Source: AP-15 sp035503615 (GTDB lineage Bacteria; Pseudomonadota; Alphaproteobacteria; ATCC43930; CGMCC-115725). From it: 64,000 nt of DNA. Location of the stretch: contig DATJTI010000017.1 of assembly GCA_035503615.1 (NCBI GenBank), positions 1-64,000 on the forward strand. Direction: 5' to 3'. Positions 7,821-16,364 of the stretch are shown here, piece by piece (the first letter of the stretch is position 1; the number at the start of each line of letters is the position of its first letter). The notes beneath the pieces were generated by a model that saw nothing but the letters and a program-made list of their open reading frames with translations, was not told where the DNA came from and searched no databases. A program made the position numbers and the translations under genes.

Positions 7821-8945
7821 ATGAAACCATGGATGATCGTGTTGGCGAGCGCGCTCGTCGCAATCGCTGCCGCGGCCGGGGTGGCGCTGCCTCGCTTGGC
7901 GCTACTCCCGCACGCCGCGATTCTGCCGCAGCTGCTGCCGCTCGTCGTGGTGACCGCGCTCGCCGGCTATGCGCTGTGCGCGATCCTGCTCGCTGCCGGG
8001 GATCTGGTTGTCGGCTGCCTGCTGCTGCGCCATCGACTGGCGCGGATTGTCGTCCAGCCCGGTGCTTCTGCGAGCGATTGGATCGCGGCGTTCGAAGAGA
8101 GCCGGTTGCGGCGGCTGGCTCCGGCGCTTGCGGTGAAACCGCCGACGACCGGCACCGGCGGGACGATCGTCGTGCGCGAGCGCTTTCGCCCATTTGAGGC
8201 GCGGCGCGAGATCGCGCGGCTCTATCACGTCCTGGCGGCGCGCGCCCATTTCTTCAGCGCCGTGATCGTGCTGACCGCTGTCATAGCGCTCGGCGTGGCG
8301 CAGCAGCACGGCGCGCTGCAGCTTCCGCTCGGGCCCGTTCCCACCGTCCCGGCATGCCTGATCCTGGTCGGGCTGGTGCTGCTCGCGGTGCTGGCCCGGC
8401 TCTCCGTCGATGTCGCAGCCGAGCCGCTGATCGATCTCGTGTCGCGGCTGCCTGTAGAGCCCGCCGGTACAGTGCTGCTGCGTCGCGCTGTGGCCCTGCT
8501 CGAAGCGGGGACCACCATCGGCGTCCGCAAGGACGGCATTGTCCACGATGATGGCGTGGTCGCGGCGGGCTGGACGATCCCCGACCGGGTGATCGGTCTT
8601 GTCGAGGATGGGCATCGCGCGCTCGTGGCGGCGATCGAACATCTGTCGGCGACGACCGACGGGTTCGCCGGTGCCACCCGCTCTGCGCTCGACGGCCTCG
8701 AAGCGGCGCTTCGCTCGGGCGAACAGCGGCCGGCGGCGGAAACCGCGAGCCTCGATGTCGCGGTGTTGGAGCGGCTGCACGAAGCGGTCCAGGCGCTGAC
8801 GGCGACGCTGGAGCGCCTGCCGCGGCCGGTGCTGGCCGCCGAACGCCTGACGGGCACCGAACTCGCGGTTACCCCGCGGGACGCCGATCCGGATCTTGCC
8901 GGCGAGTTAAAGAAGCTGCTTCAGGAAATCGAGACCGCCTGCTAG
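7821..8945 (+). CDS. Membrane protein of unknown function with helical C-terminal tail
   Basis: A 374-residue protein I do not recognise. It opens with two hydrophobic segments (about residues 5-25 and 35-65), then an approximately 80-residue polar stretch, two more membrane segments (about 150-168 and 180-200), and a long charged, alanine-rich tail of about 170 residues that looks helical. That order loosely resembles MotA/TolQ/ExbB/ZorA-type proton-channel subunits, but no diagnostic motif was seen and no partner gene follows. It stands alone between the catabolic operon and the convergent prsT. Start at 7821 has a GAGGA site. Confidence 0.6.
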   Translation: MKPWMIVLASALVAIAAAAGVALPRLALLPHAAILPQLLPLVVVTALAGYALCAILLAAGDLVVGCLLLRHRLARIVVQPGASASDWIAAFEESRLRRLAPALAVKPPTTGTGGTIVVRERFRPFEARREIARLYHVLAARAHFFSAVIVLTAVIALGVAQQHGALQLPLGPVPTVPACLILVGLVLLAVLARLSVDVAAEPLIDLVSRLPVEPAGTVLLRRAVALLEAGTTIGVRKDGIVHDDGVVAAGWTIPDRVIGLVEDGHRALVAAIEHLSATTDGFAGATRSALDGLEAALRSGEQRPAAETASLDVAVLERLHEAVQALTATLERLPRPVLAAERLTGTELAVTPRDADPDLAGELKKLLQEIETAC

Positions 8946-9266
8946 TGGTGCGATGCTGAAGGCTGGTCCCGATCCGTCAGCTGAATCGCACCAACAACCT
9001 ATCAGCCTGGTGGGCCGATTCACTATCCCGACCGATGAGGTTCGCCAGAATCGGGTCGTGGCCAAGGTCCGGCTTGGGGCCATGTCGGGTCGAGGCCATA
9101 TTGGGTCGGCGCCATGTCGGGTCGGCGCCATGTCGGGTCGGCGCCATGCCGGGTCGGCGTCAGGTCAGGTCGGGGCCAGGTCGGGCCTGGGGAATGTTTA
9201 TCCGAATCTTGCAGGCGGGCCGTCCGGCCGCCCGCTACCCGGCGCCTCCGGCTGGGCAGGAGTGGT
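8946..9266. other. Convergent intergenic region, 321 bp, dominated by a minisatellite
   Basis: No gene is seen between the membrane-protein stop and the prsT stop. More than a third is the 16-bp repeat at 9078-9189. A GC-rich hairpin follows near 9215-9232 (GCGGGC/GCCCGC) but has no T-run on either side, so I do not call it an intrinsic terminator. Confidence 0.7.
9078..9189 (+). repeat. 16-bp x 7 minisatellite
   Basis: Seven head-to-tail units with consensus SGCCATGTCGGGTCGG start at 9078, 9094, 9110, 9126, 9142, 9158 and 9174. The two central units are identical; the outer ones drift (for example CATATTGGG, CAGGTCAGG), the normal look of an array expanding from its middle. It lies between two convergent genes. 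Confidence 0.95.
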
Positions 9267-12200
9267 TCAGCTGTGCTTGAGCTCCGCTAGCAGTTTTTGT
9301 GCCTGCGTCTTGTCGGCAAAGGAAGCGCCGGAAGCGAGCAGCTTTTCGAGCATCGTCTTGGCATCGCCCGATCGGCCGACGCGATGCAGGGCGACTGCCA
9401 GGTGATACTGGATCGCCGGGTCGGTCGGGGCAGAGACATTGGCCGCGGTCAGATAGGTCACCGCCTTGCCGGCATCGCCTTGCGCCAGCAGGATCCAGCC
9501 GAGGGTGTCGTCGATCTGTGGTGCGCTCGGCGCTGCCGCCACCGCCCGTTCGGCCAGCTCGCGCGCTTTCACCAAATCGCCTTTCTGCTGGTAAAGCCAG
9601 GCGAGATTGTTGAGCGAAGCGGCATCGTCCGGTCGGGCGGTCAGCAGCTTATTGTATTCGGCGATCGCGGCATTGTAATTCTTGTCTTGCAGATAGAGCG
9701 AGGCCAGCGCCCCGCCGATTGCAAAATCATTTGGCGCCGCCTTGAGCCGGGCGGCCAAAAAGGTTTCGGCCTTGGCGGGATTGTTGCGGGCATAGAGGCT
9801 CGCCAGACCCGTGATCAGACCGTCATCCGTCGGCTTTGCCGCATGCGCCTGTTCGAGCAAGGCGATCGCTTGCTGCTGCTTGCCCGCCTTGTCCAGCAGA
9901 TCGGCCGAGACGAGATCGTAAAGCGTCGTGCCCGGATCCGCCTTGGCGAATTCGCGTGCCTTGGCGAGCCCGGCATCGAGCCCGCCGATCTTGGCCTCGA
10001 CACGGATCAGATCGCCCTTGAGGCTGGTGTTTTGTGGTGCACGCTGCAACGCCGCCTGCAGCACCGTGCGGGCGTCGGAGTATTTCTTCGCACGGCTCAA
10101 TGCCGCGACATACCGCGCCAGGATCGCCGCGGAATTGGGCGCCTGTGCATAGGCACGCTGATAGGTGGCGATCGCTGCGGGCAGGTCGCCCGCACTGATC
10201 TGGACGCGGCCTTCGGCGTCGAGCACATCGAGGTTCGACGGGAATTTTCTGGCGAGCTGTGCCGCTGTCACCGTGGCGTTTTTCCAGTCCTGACGCATCC
10301 CGTAAAGGTTGACGAGCTTCAGCCCTGGTGCCGGATCGCTGGGTGCCGCCTGTTGCGCGCGGGTGATGTCGGCCACGGCCTGCGACCAGTTCTTCCGAGC
10401 GATGGCAACATCGGCGAGGCCGAGCAGGCCGGCGATATTGTTCGGCGCCTGCGCCAGCAGCGCGTCATAGACCTTTTTTGCGTCGTCGGTTCTGCCGGTC
10501 GCCAAATACAGCGAGCCGAGCAGCGTGCTCACTGCGACATCCTTGGGATCGGCGGACAGCCGGTGAATCAGCGTCGCCTCGGCCTGCCCGAAATGTCCGG
10601 TGCGGATTTGCAGTCGGCTGAGCGCGATGGCGAGCGCATCGTCGGTGGGGCGCGCCGCCGACGCCTTGCCGAGCAGCGTCGTTGCCGCATCGAACCGGCC
10701 AGCATTTTCATAGAGCTGCGCCGCGATCAGATCGTATGCATTGCTGGTCGGATCGGCCTGGGCATAATCCTGGGCCAGGGTTACGGCGGCGTCGACGCCA
10801 TCGAGCTCGGCGGTGACCTGCACCAGATCGACCTTCAGCGCCGGGTTTTTGGGATCGCGATCGACCGCCTGCTGCAGCACGTCGCGCGCTTGGCGGTAAT
10901 ATTTCGCCGAGTTGAGCAGGGCAAGATAGCGCGACAGGATCGGCAGCGAGCCTGGCACCAGCTCGTAGGCGCGCTTGTAGCTTGAAATCGCGCCGTCGGA
11001 ATTGCCGGCGCCGAGCTGGGCCTGTGCCAGCACGTCGAGGACATTGGCGTCGGACGGGAACCGGGCGCTGAGCGCGGCGGCAACGGCCTCGGCGTCGGCC
11101 CAGTGCTGCTGCAATTCGTACATGCGCACCAAGGTCAGGTCGGGTGCGGTGTCATTGGGCGCCGCGCTGCGCGCGCGGTCGATGTATTGGGTCGCCTGCG
11201 ACCAGTCCTTTTGGGCGATCGCGATCTGGGCGAGGCCGAGCAGTGCCGTCGCGTCATTGGGCTGCTTGGCCAGCTGATCGGTGTAGAGCTTCTGCGCATC
11301 GGCGGGCCGCCCCATCACGACATAGAGCTGTGCCAGGTCGCGGACCGCCGGGGTGAAGCCCGGTTGCTGCGCGAGTGCCGCGCGGTATGCGATCTCCGCT
11401 GCCGGATAATCGTGCTGCGCGGATTTGACCATGCCGAGGAGGGTCTGATAGAGCGGGTTCTTGGCGTCGCGCTGCACCAGCGCGGCGGCAACCGCGGCGG
11501 CCTTGTCGGTCTGTCCGGTGCGCAGCTGGTTCAGCACCAGGGTCGGTCCGGCGATCGCGGCACCCGACGGGGTCTCGAACACTTTTTCGAGCTCCGCGAT
11601 CCCCTGCTGGTTTTCGCCGGCGCCGATCTCGGAAACCGCCATTTGGGTCTGCAGCGCCGGATTGGTCGGTTCGAGCGCCGCCGCCTTTTCGAACTGCTCG
11701 AGGGCCTGCTCGGGCTTGCCTGCCGCCATGTAGGCGCTGCCGAGCAGCGCCCGGATCTGCGCATTGGCCGGCGATTTGGCGACCACCGGTTCGAGATCGG
11801 CAATCGCCCGGCTCGGCGCGTGCTGGCGCAGCGCGGCAATCGCCGCCAGGCGCGCCGCCCGGGCGTCGCTCGGCACGTGGGCCAGATATTTGTCGAGGGC
11901 GGCTTCAGCCGCCGCGTATTGGCCGAGCGCGAACTTCGTCGCGCCCTGGACATAGTACCCGTTGACGAAACGTGGGAAGACCGGCGAGATGCGGTCGAAG
12001 ATATGATCGGCGGCAGCGTATTTCTTCTGCTTGGCGAATTCGATCGCTCGCAGATAATTGGCCATGAAATTATTGGGGTTGGCGGCGAGGATCGGATTGA
12101 GATCGACATCCGCTGCGGTGTAGTCGCCTTCCGCCACATTGAGGCTGGCACGGCTCAGCCGCACCGGGATGTTTTTCGGGTCGATCTTGAGCGCGGCATC

Positions 12201-12884
12201 GAAGCGGGCAAGCGCGCCCTTGACGTCGCCCTTGGCACGGTCCATCTCGCCCAGCACCTGAAGCGCCTCGACCGCGTGCGGATCGAGCGCCAGGGCCTGG
12301 TTGAGCAGCGAGGTGGCTTCGCTCGGGTTCGTGTTCGCCAACACCCTGGCAAGTGCGATTTTCGGTCCCGTCGCCTTGGGGTTGAGGCGAATCGCATCAC
12401 CGAGCAGCGTCTGGGCCTTGCTGCGGTCGCCGAGTGCGGCGGCGGCGACGCCGAGCGCAGCGCGCACCTCGCTCTCCAACGCCGGCGGCCGGTTATCCGG
12501 ACTGATCAGGTCGGACAGGTCGGCATATTTGCCCTGTGCCAGCAGGGCGTCGACCAGAACCGGCAGATAATCGGCCTCGGCGCCGTTGCGTTCGCGCGCG
12601 GCCCGGGCTTCGCGCTCGGCCGAAACCGGGTCGCCGAGCTTCAGATAAACGCGGGCCAACCGGGCGCGCAGGACCGGGTCCTGCGGCGATTGGCGGATCG
12701 CGTTGCGCAGCTCGATCTCGGCTGCCTTCAGATCGCCGGTGGCGAGATAATGGTCGGCATTCTTGACCGCCGCCGCCTCGGTGGCGGCGAGCGTCGGCTG
12801 GGCCGGCACCAGCAGGGCGAGCACCAGCAGGGCGGCGATGGACGAGGCACATCGCCATGACAGGTGGCGTCGAGCCTGCGGCAT
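9267..12884 (-). CDS. prsT: XrtA/PEP-CTERM system TPR-repeat protein PrsT
   Basis: A 1205-residue exported protein built almost wholly of tetratricopeptide repeats, matching PrsT of exosortase-A (PEP-CTERM/EpsH) systems in size, composition and position beside prsR and prsK. The ATG at 12884 is preferred over 12920 because it has a GGAGGGAAAGG site and gives a clean signal peptide (RR-rich start, hydrophobic core LLVLALLVPA, cleavage near TLA-AT). Family members are usually described as lipoproteins, but I see no lipobox cysteine here. TPR units continue to the end (ASFADKTQAQKLLAELKHS). It probably scaffolds export or assembly of exosortase-dependent surface polymer in the periplasm. Confidence 0.88.
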   Translation of the reverse strand: MPQARRHLSWRCASSIAALLVLALLVPAQPTLAATEAAAVKNADHYLATGDLKAAEIELRNAIRQSPQDPVLRARLARVYLKLGDPVSAEREARAARERNGAEADYLPVLVDALLAQGKYADLSDLISPDNRPPALESEVRAALGVAAAALGDRSKAQTLLGDAIRLNPKATGPKIALARVLANTNPSEATSLLNQALALDPHAVEALQVLGEMDRAKGDVKGALARFDAALKIDPKNIPVRLSRASLNVAEGDYTAADVDLNPILAANPNNFMANYLRAIEFAKQKKYAAADHIFDRISPVFPRFVNGYYVQGATKFALGQYAAAEAALDKYLAHVPSDARAARLAAIAALRQHAPSRAIADLEPVVAKSPANAQIRALLGSAYMAAGKPEQALEQFEKAAALEPTNPALQTQMAVSEIGAGENQQGIAELEKVFETPSGAAIAGPTLVLNQLRTGQTDKAAAVAAALVQRDAKNPLYQTLLGMVKSAQHDYPAAEIAYRAALAQQPGFTPAVRDLAQLYVVMGRPADAQKLYTDQLAKQPNDATALLGLAQIAIAQKDWSQATQYIDRARSAAPNDTAPDLTLVRMYELQQHWADAEAVAAALSARFPSDANVLDVLAQAQLGAGNSDGAISSYKRAYELVPGSLPILSRYLALLNSAKYYRQARDVLQQAVDRDPKNPALKVDLVQVTAELDGVDAAVTLAQDYAQADPTSNAYDLIAAQLYENAGRFDAATTLLGKASAARPTDDALAIALSRLQIRTGHFGQAEATLIHRLSADPKDVAVSTLLGSLYLATGRTDDAKKVYDALLAQAPNNIAGLLGLADVAIARKNWSQAVADITRAQQAAPSDPAPGLKLVNLYGMRQDWKNATVTAAQLARKFPSNLDVLDAEGRVQISAGDLPAAIATYQRAYAQAPNSAAILARYVAALSRAKKYSDARTVLQAALQRAPQNTSLKGDLIRVEAKIGGLDAGLAKAREFAKADPGTTLYDLVSADLLDKAGKQQQAIALLEQAHAAKPTDDGLITGLASLYARNNPAKAETFLAARLKAAPNDFAIGGALASLYLQDKNYNAAIAEYNKLLTARPDDAASLNNLAWLYQQKGDLVKARELAERAVAAAPSAPQIDDTLGWILLAQGDAGKAVTYLTAANVSAPTDPAIQYHLAVALHRVGRSGDAKTMLEKLLASGASFADKTQAQKLLAELKHS

Positions 12885-12912
12885 GGATTCCCTTTCCCTC
12901 CAGAGCCGGCCG

Positions 12913-14295
12913 TCACGCATCGAGGCCGAGCTGGTGCTGTTGCATCAGGTCATAGAGTGTCGGCCGACTGATCCCGAGCAGCTTGGCGGCTTTCGACAGG
13001 TTCGACCCGGCCTGGGCAAGAGCGAGCTGGATGACCTCGCGCTCGGCCCGCGCCCGCGCCAGGCGGATGTCGAGCGAACGGTTGTCGCCGTCGGCTCCAC
13101 CCGGATCGGCCGCGACCAGCGGCAGATCGAGATCATCGGCCGACACCAGCGGGCCCTCGGTCATGACCACGGCACGCTTCACCCGGTTTTCCAGCTCGCG
13201 CACATTGCCCGGCCAGGCATATTCGCGGATCGCCGCGAGCGCCGAGGGACCTAGGCCGCGCGCCGCGCGTCCGTATTCGCCGGCAAAGCGGCGCAGAAAG
13301 AAGCTGGCCAGCGCCACCGCATCGGCCGCCCGATCGCGCAGCGGCGGCACCCGTACAATCACTTCGTTGAGGCGGTAGAACAGATCTTCGCGGAACCGCC
13401 CTTCGGACATCATCCGGTCGAGGTCCTGGTTGGTGGCGCAGACGATGCGCACATCGACCTGGACCGGCTTGCGGCCGCCGACCCGATCGACAATCTGGTC
13501 CTGCAGAAAGCGCAGCAGCTTGACCTGCATCGGCAGCGGCACATCACCGATCTCGTCGAGAAACAGCGTGCCGCGATTGGCACTCTCGATACGGCCGATC
13601 GTCTGGCGCAGCGCTCCGGTAAAGGCGCCCTTCTCGTAGCCGAACAGCTCGCTTTCGAGCAGTGTCTCCGGGATTGCCGCACAGTTGATCGGCACGAACG
13701 GGCCGCGGCTGCGGCGGCTCAGGCGGTGGATCGCGTGGGCCAGCAGCTCCTTGCCGGTGCCGCTTTCGCCGAGCAGCAGCACCGCGACATCGGTCGGCGC
13801 CAGCTTTTCGATGCTGCGCAACACCCGCAACATTTCGGGGCTGGTGGCGATGATGCCGTCGATCGGCGAGGCCAGCGCCGCCTCGTTCAGCCGGCGGTTT
13901 TCAGCTTCGAGCTCGAACATCTGCTCGGCCCGGCTGACGATCAGCCGCAGCACGTCGATGTCGATCGGCTTCTGGTAGAAATCGTAGGCGCCGAGTGCGA
14001 TCGCCCGCAGCGCGTGCTCGCGGGTCTCGTTTCCGGTGGCGATGATGACCTTGGTTGCCGGCGCGATCGTCCGGATCTCGCTCAATGTCGCCAGTCCCTC
14101 GGAGGCCCCGTCCGGATCGGGCGGCAATCCGAGATCGAGGATCGCCACCGGCACCGGATATTCGCGGATCGTGTCGAGCGCCTGCCGGCGATTGCCGGCA
14201 GGATGCACCCTGTGCTCCGAGAAGGCCCAGCGCAGCTGGCGCAACAGCCCGTTGTCGTCATCGACGATCAGCAAGGGCTTGGTCGGCTCGCTCAT
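12913..14295 (-). CDS. prsR: PEP-CTERM-box response regulator PrsR (sigma54 activator)
   Basis: A 460-residue NtrC-type regulator. Its receiver domain (about residues 5-125) carries the acidic pair VDDD and the phospho-acceptor Asp in AILDLGLPPDPDG. The AAA+ domain has Walker A GESGTGKE and the sigma54-contact GAFTGA loop, and a Fis-type helix-turn-helix ends the protein (LSKAAKLLGISRPTLYDLM). The receiver's ASEGLATL, GAYDFYQKPID and ENRRLNEAA segments are typical of PrsR. It starts 4 bp after the prsK stop, so the sensor and regulator are coupled. It should activate sigma54 promoters of PEP-CTERM genes in response to PrsK. Confidence 0.93.
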   Translation of the reverse strand: MSEPTKPLLIVDDDNGLLRQLRWAFSEHRVHPAGNRRQALDTIREYPVPVAILDLGLPPDPDGASEGLATLSEIRTIAPATKVIIATGNETREHALRAIALGAYDFYQKPIDIDVLRLIVSRAEQMFELEAENRRLNEAALASPIDGIIATSPEMLRVLRSIEKLAPTDVAVLLLGESGTGKELLAHAIHRLSRRSRGPFVPINCAAIPETLLESELFGYEKGAFTGALRQTIGRIESANRGTLFLDEIGDVPLPMQVKLLRFLQDQIVDRVGGRKPVQVDVRIVCATNQDLDRMMSEGRFREDLFYRLNEVIVRVPPLRDRAADAVALASFFLRRFAGEYGRAARGLGPSALAAIREYAWPGNVRELENRVKRAVVMTEGPLVSADDLDLPLVAADPGGADGDNRSLDIRLARARAEREVIQLALAQAGSNLSKAAKLLGISRPTLYDLMQQHQLGLDA

Positions 14296-14299
14296 CGCT

Positions 14300-16282
14300 T
14301 TATTCGGCTGCGGCTGCGGCCGGCTCGCCATCGCCGACCAGCGGCAGGACGATCCGCATCGTTGTGCCGGTCCCGGGCCGCGACAGCACTTCAAGCTCGC
14401 CGCCCGCGGCCCGGATCAGTTCGCGGGTCTGGAACGCGCCGATGCCATAGCCGCCCGATTTGGTCGAGCGGAACGGCAGGAACAGCCCGTCGCGGATGAA
14501 CGCCTCGTCCATCCCGGCGCCGCGATCGACGACATCGATCTGCAATGTGCTGCCGATCCGGCGGGTAGCGACCCGGATCGCGTCGCCCGGCGGCGAGGCG
14601 TCGAGCGCGTTTTGCACCAGATGGCCGAGGGCGGAGCGCAACCGGTCGGCGGCGATCGCCACGGATCCTTCGCCGGTCTCGCTGTCGCTCTCGACGATCA
14701 CCCTGCCGGCGGCAAAATCGGCGGCCACCGCGCTGACCACGGCACCCGGATCGCGCAGCGTCGCGGGCCGGCCCACCGGCTCGGATTTCAGCTGGCTGAG
14801 CAAATGGTTCATGCGAGCGACCGAATCCTCCACCGTCTGCAGCATGTCACGCTGGAACTCCGGGTCGTCGATGTAGCGGTGCGCATTCGACACGACCAGA
14901 CCGAGCTGGCTCGCCAGGTTTTTGATGTCGTGCACGACAAAGGCGAAGCGCTTGCTGTATTCGGTCAGCAGCGCGGCATCGCGCAGCCCCTTTGTCGAAC
15001 GCTCTTCGGCAAGATAGCTCGCCGCCTGTCGCCCGGCCGCGCGCAGCAGATCGAACGCCTCCCAATCGAGTGCGGCGCTGTGGTTCGGCCGATCGAGCAC
15101 GACAAAGCCGACCAGTTCGCGGCGGTGCGACAGCGGCACTGCGAGCCATGCTCGCGGCGAGGCAAACGCCCACTCCGCTGCTTCGGCGTCGCGCGGACGC
15201 TCCTGGATCCAGGTGCCGTCGCGGAAGCCGGCGACAAACCCATCGTCGCCGGCGACATTGCTGCGGCATTCGGCTCGGCCCTGCCAGGCCGCGCTCGGCC
15301 GGTAGCCGAAACCGGGGCTCGACGACCACAATGTGCCGCCCGGGCTGTCGACGAATTCCGCCAGCGCGCGGATGATCCGGACCGGCAACTCGTCGCCCTG
15401 CTGCGATTCGGACACAAGGTTGATGAATTTGAGCCATTCCACACGATAGTCGTAGCGATTGCTGAAGAAATTCCTAGAGATCAAAAATTTCAGCCGCTGC
15501 CGGAAGCTTCCCGAGGACAGGATGGTGGCCAGCACGACGATGCTGCCGAACAGCATCGCCAGTTGCAGCACCAGTCCCCAACCGCCGCCGAAGCGGCGCA
15601 GCAATATCGCCACGAGCGCGACCGCCAGCAGAAAGCAGCCGCTCGCCAGCAATGTCGCGGTATGCAGCACGACCTGGCGCGAGACGTGGATGTCGACCTG
15701 CCATTGACGATTGCGCGCCATCGCCAGCGCCAAGAGCGGCACCATGAACACGGCGGCGATCGGCCGGCCGAGCACCAGGCCCGGATCGATCTGGCCACCG
15801 GTGATGAATGCGTCGGAAAACAGGAACAATTCGTAGGCGAACAAAAAACCGAGACCGAGGCATAGCGGCCAGGCCTGCCAGCGCCGTTCCGGCAGGGTGT
15901 TGCGCCAGAGATTTTCGATCGTCAGCAGGCCGAAGACGCCGAACCCGACCCGCATCAGGAGCTGTGCGTAGAGCCCCCACAGATCCCCGCCGCTCATCAG
16001 CAGAGTGCGCAAGTCGATCGCGATCGCCAGCGCGCAGAAGACGAGGGCTGCCGCGAGATAGCGCCGCCCGACCTCGGCACTGTCGGCGGCGCCCGTGGTG
16101 ACGAGTGTCGTTGCAAACAGCAGCCAGGCGGCGAGCCGCAGCGTATCGAGCAGCGACGGCACGCCCGGGGGCAGCAGGATCGCCACATCGGTCGCGGCGG
16201 CCCAAGCGGCCGAGACGAGGCAGCAGCCGACAATCGCCCAACCGGTCCGGCTGGTGCTGCCGCGCAGCACGATCAGCGCCAC
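14300..16282 (-). CDS. prsK: XrtA/PEP-CTERM system histidine kinase PrsK
   Basis: A membrane sensor kinase: several N-terminal transmembrane helices, a GAF-like middle region, then a kinase core with the phospho-acceptor histidine in FVVHDIKN (near residue 450) and N and G boxes (HLVQNALDAS, DRGAGMD, GYGIGAFQTRELI). The H-box variant HDIKN is typical of PrsK. The GTG at 16282 is the first conventional start, but it lies inside what should be the first membrane helix and has no ribosome site. The frame stays open upstream to 16342, where CTG would begin LDSAVVETVYSGCALAFVLI and restore the helix. The true start is therefore uncertain. Confidence 0.9.
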   Translation of the reverse strand: MALIVLRGSTSRTGWAIVGCCLVSAAWAAATDVAILLPPGVPSLLDTLRLAAWLLFATTLVTTGAADSAEVGRRYLAAALVFCALAIAIDLRTLLMSGGDLWGLYAQLLMRVGFGVFGLLTIENLWRNTLPERRWQAWPLCLGLGFLFAYELFLFSDAFITGGQIDPGLVLGRPIAAVFMVPLLALAMARNRQWQVDIHVSRQVVLHTATLLASGCFLLAVALVAILLRRFGGGWGLVLQLAMLFGSIVVLATILSSGSFRQRLKFLISRNFFSNRYDYRVEWLKFINLVSESQQGDELPVRIIRALAEFVDSPGGTLWSSSPGFGYRPSAAWQGRAECRSNVAGDDGFVAGFRDGTWIQERPRDAEAAEWAFASPRAWLAVPLSHRRELVGFVVLDRPNHSAALDWEAFDLLRAAGRQAASYLAEERSTKGLRDAALLTEYSKRFAFVVHDIKNLASQLGLVVSNAHRYIDDPEFQRDMLQTVEDSVARMNHLLSQLKSEPVGRPATLRDPGAVVSAVAADFAAGRVIVESDSETGEGSVAIAADRLRSALGHLVQNALDASPPGDAIRVATRRIGSTLQIDVVDRGAGMDEAFIRDGLFLPFRSTKSGGYGIGAFQTRELIRAAGGELEVLSRPGTGTTMRIVLPLVGDGEPAAAAAE

Positions 16283-16364
16283 GATCAGGACGAAAGCGAG
16301 CGCGCAACCCGAATAGACGGTTTCGACGACGGCGCTGTCCAGCTTCGTTGTCCCAGGCTCGATC

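Noticed and set aside
9078..9189. Possible CRISPR array
   Set aside because: Units are contiguous 16-mers without spacers and no cas genes are in the window.
9297..12860. Long open frames on the plus strand opposite prsT (562 and 585 codons)
   Set aside because: They mirror the TPR gene codon for codon, have Arg/Gln/Gly-rich low-information translations and no ribosome sites. They are antisense shadows of high-GC coding sequence.
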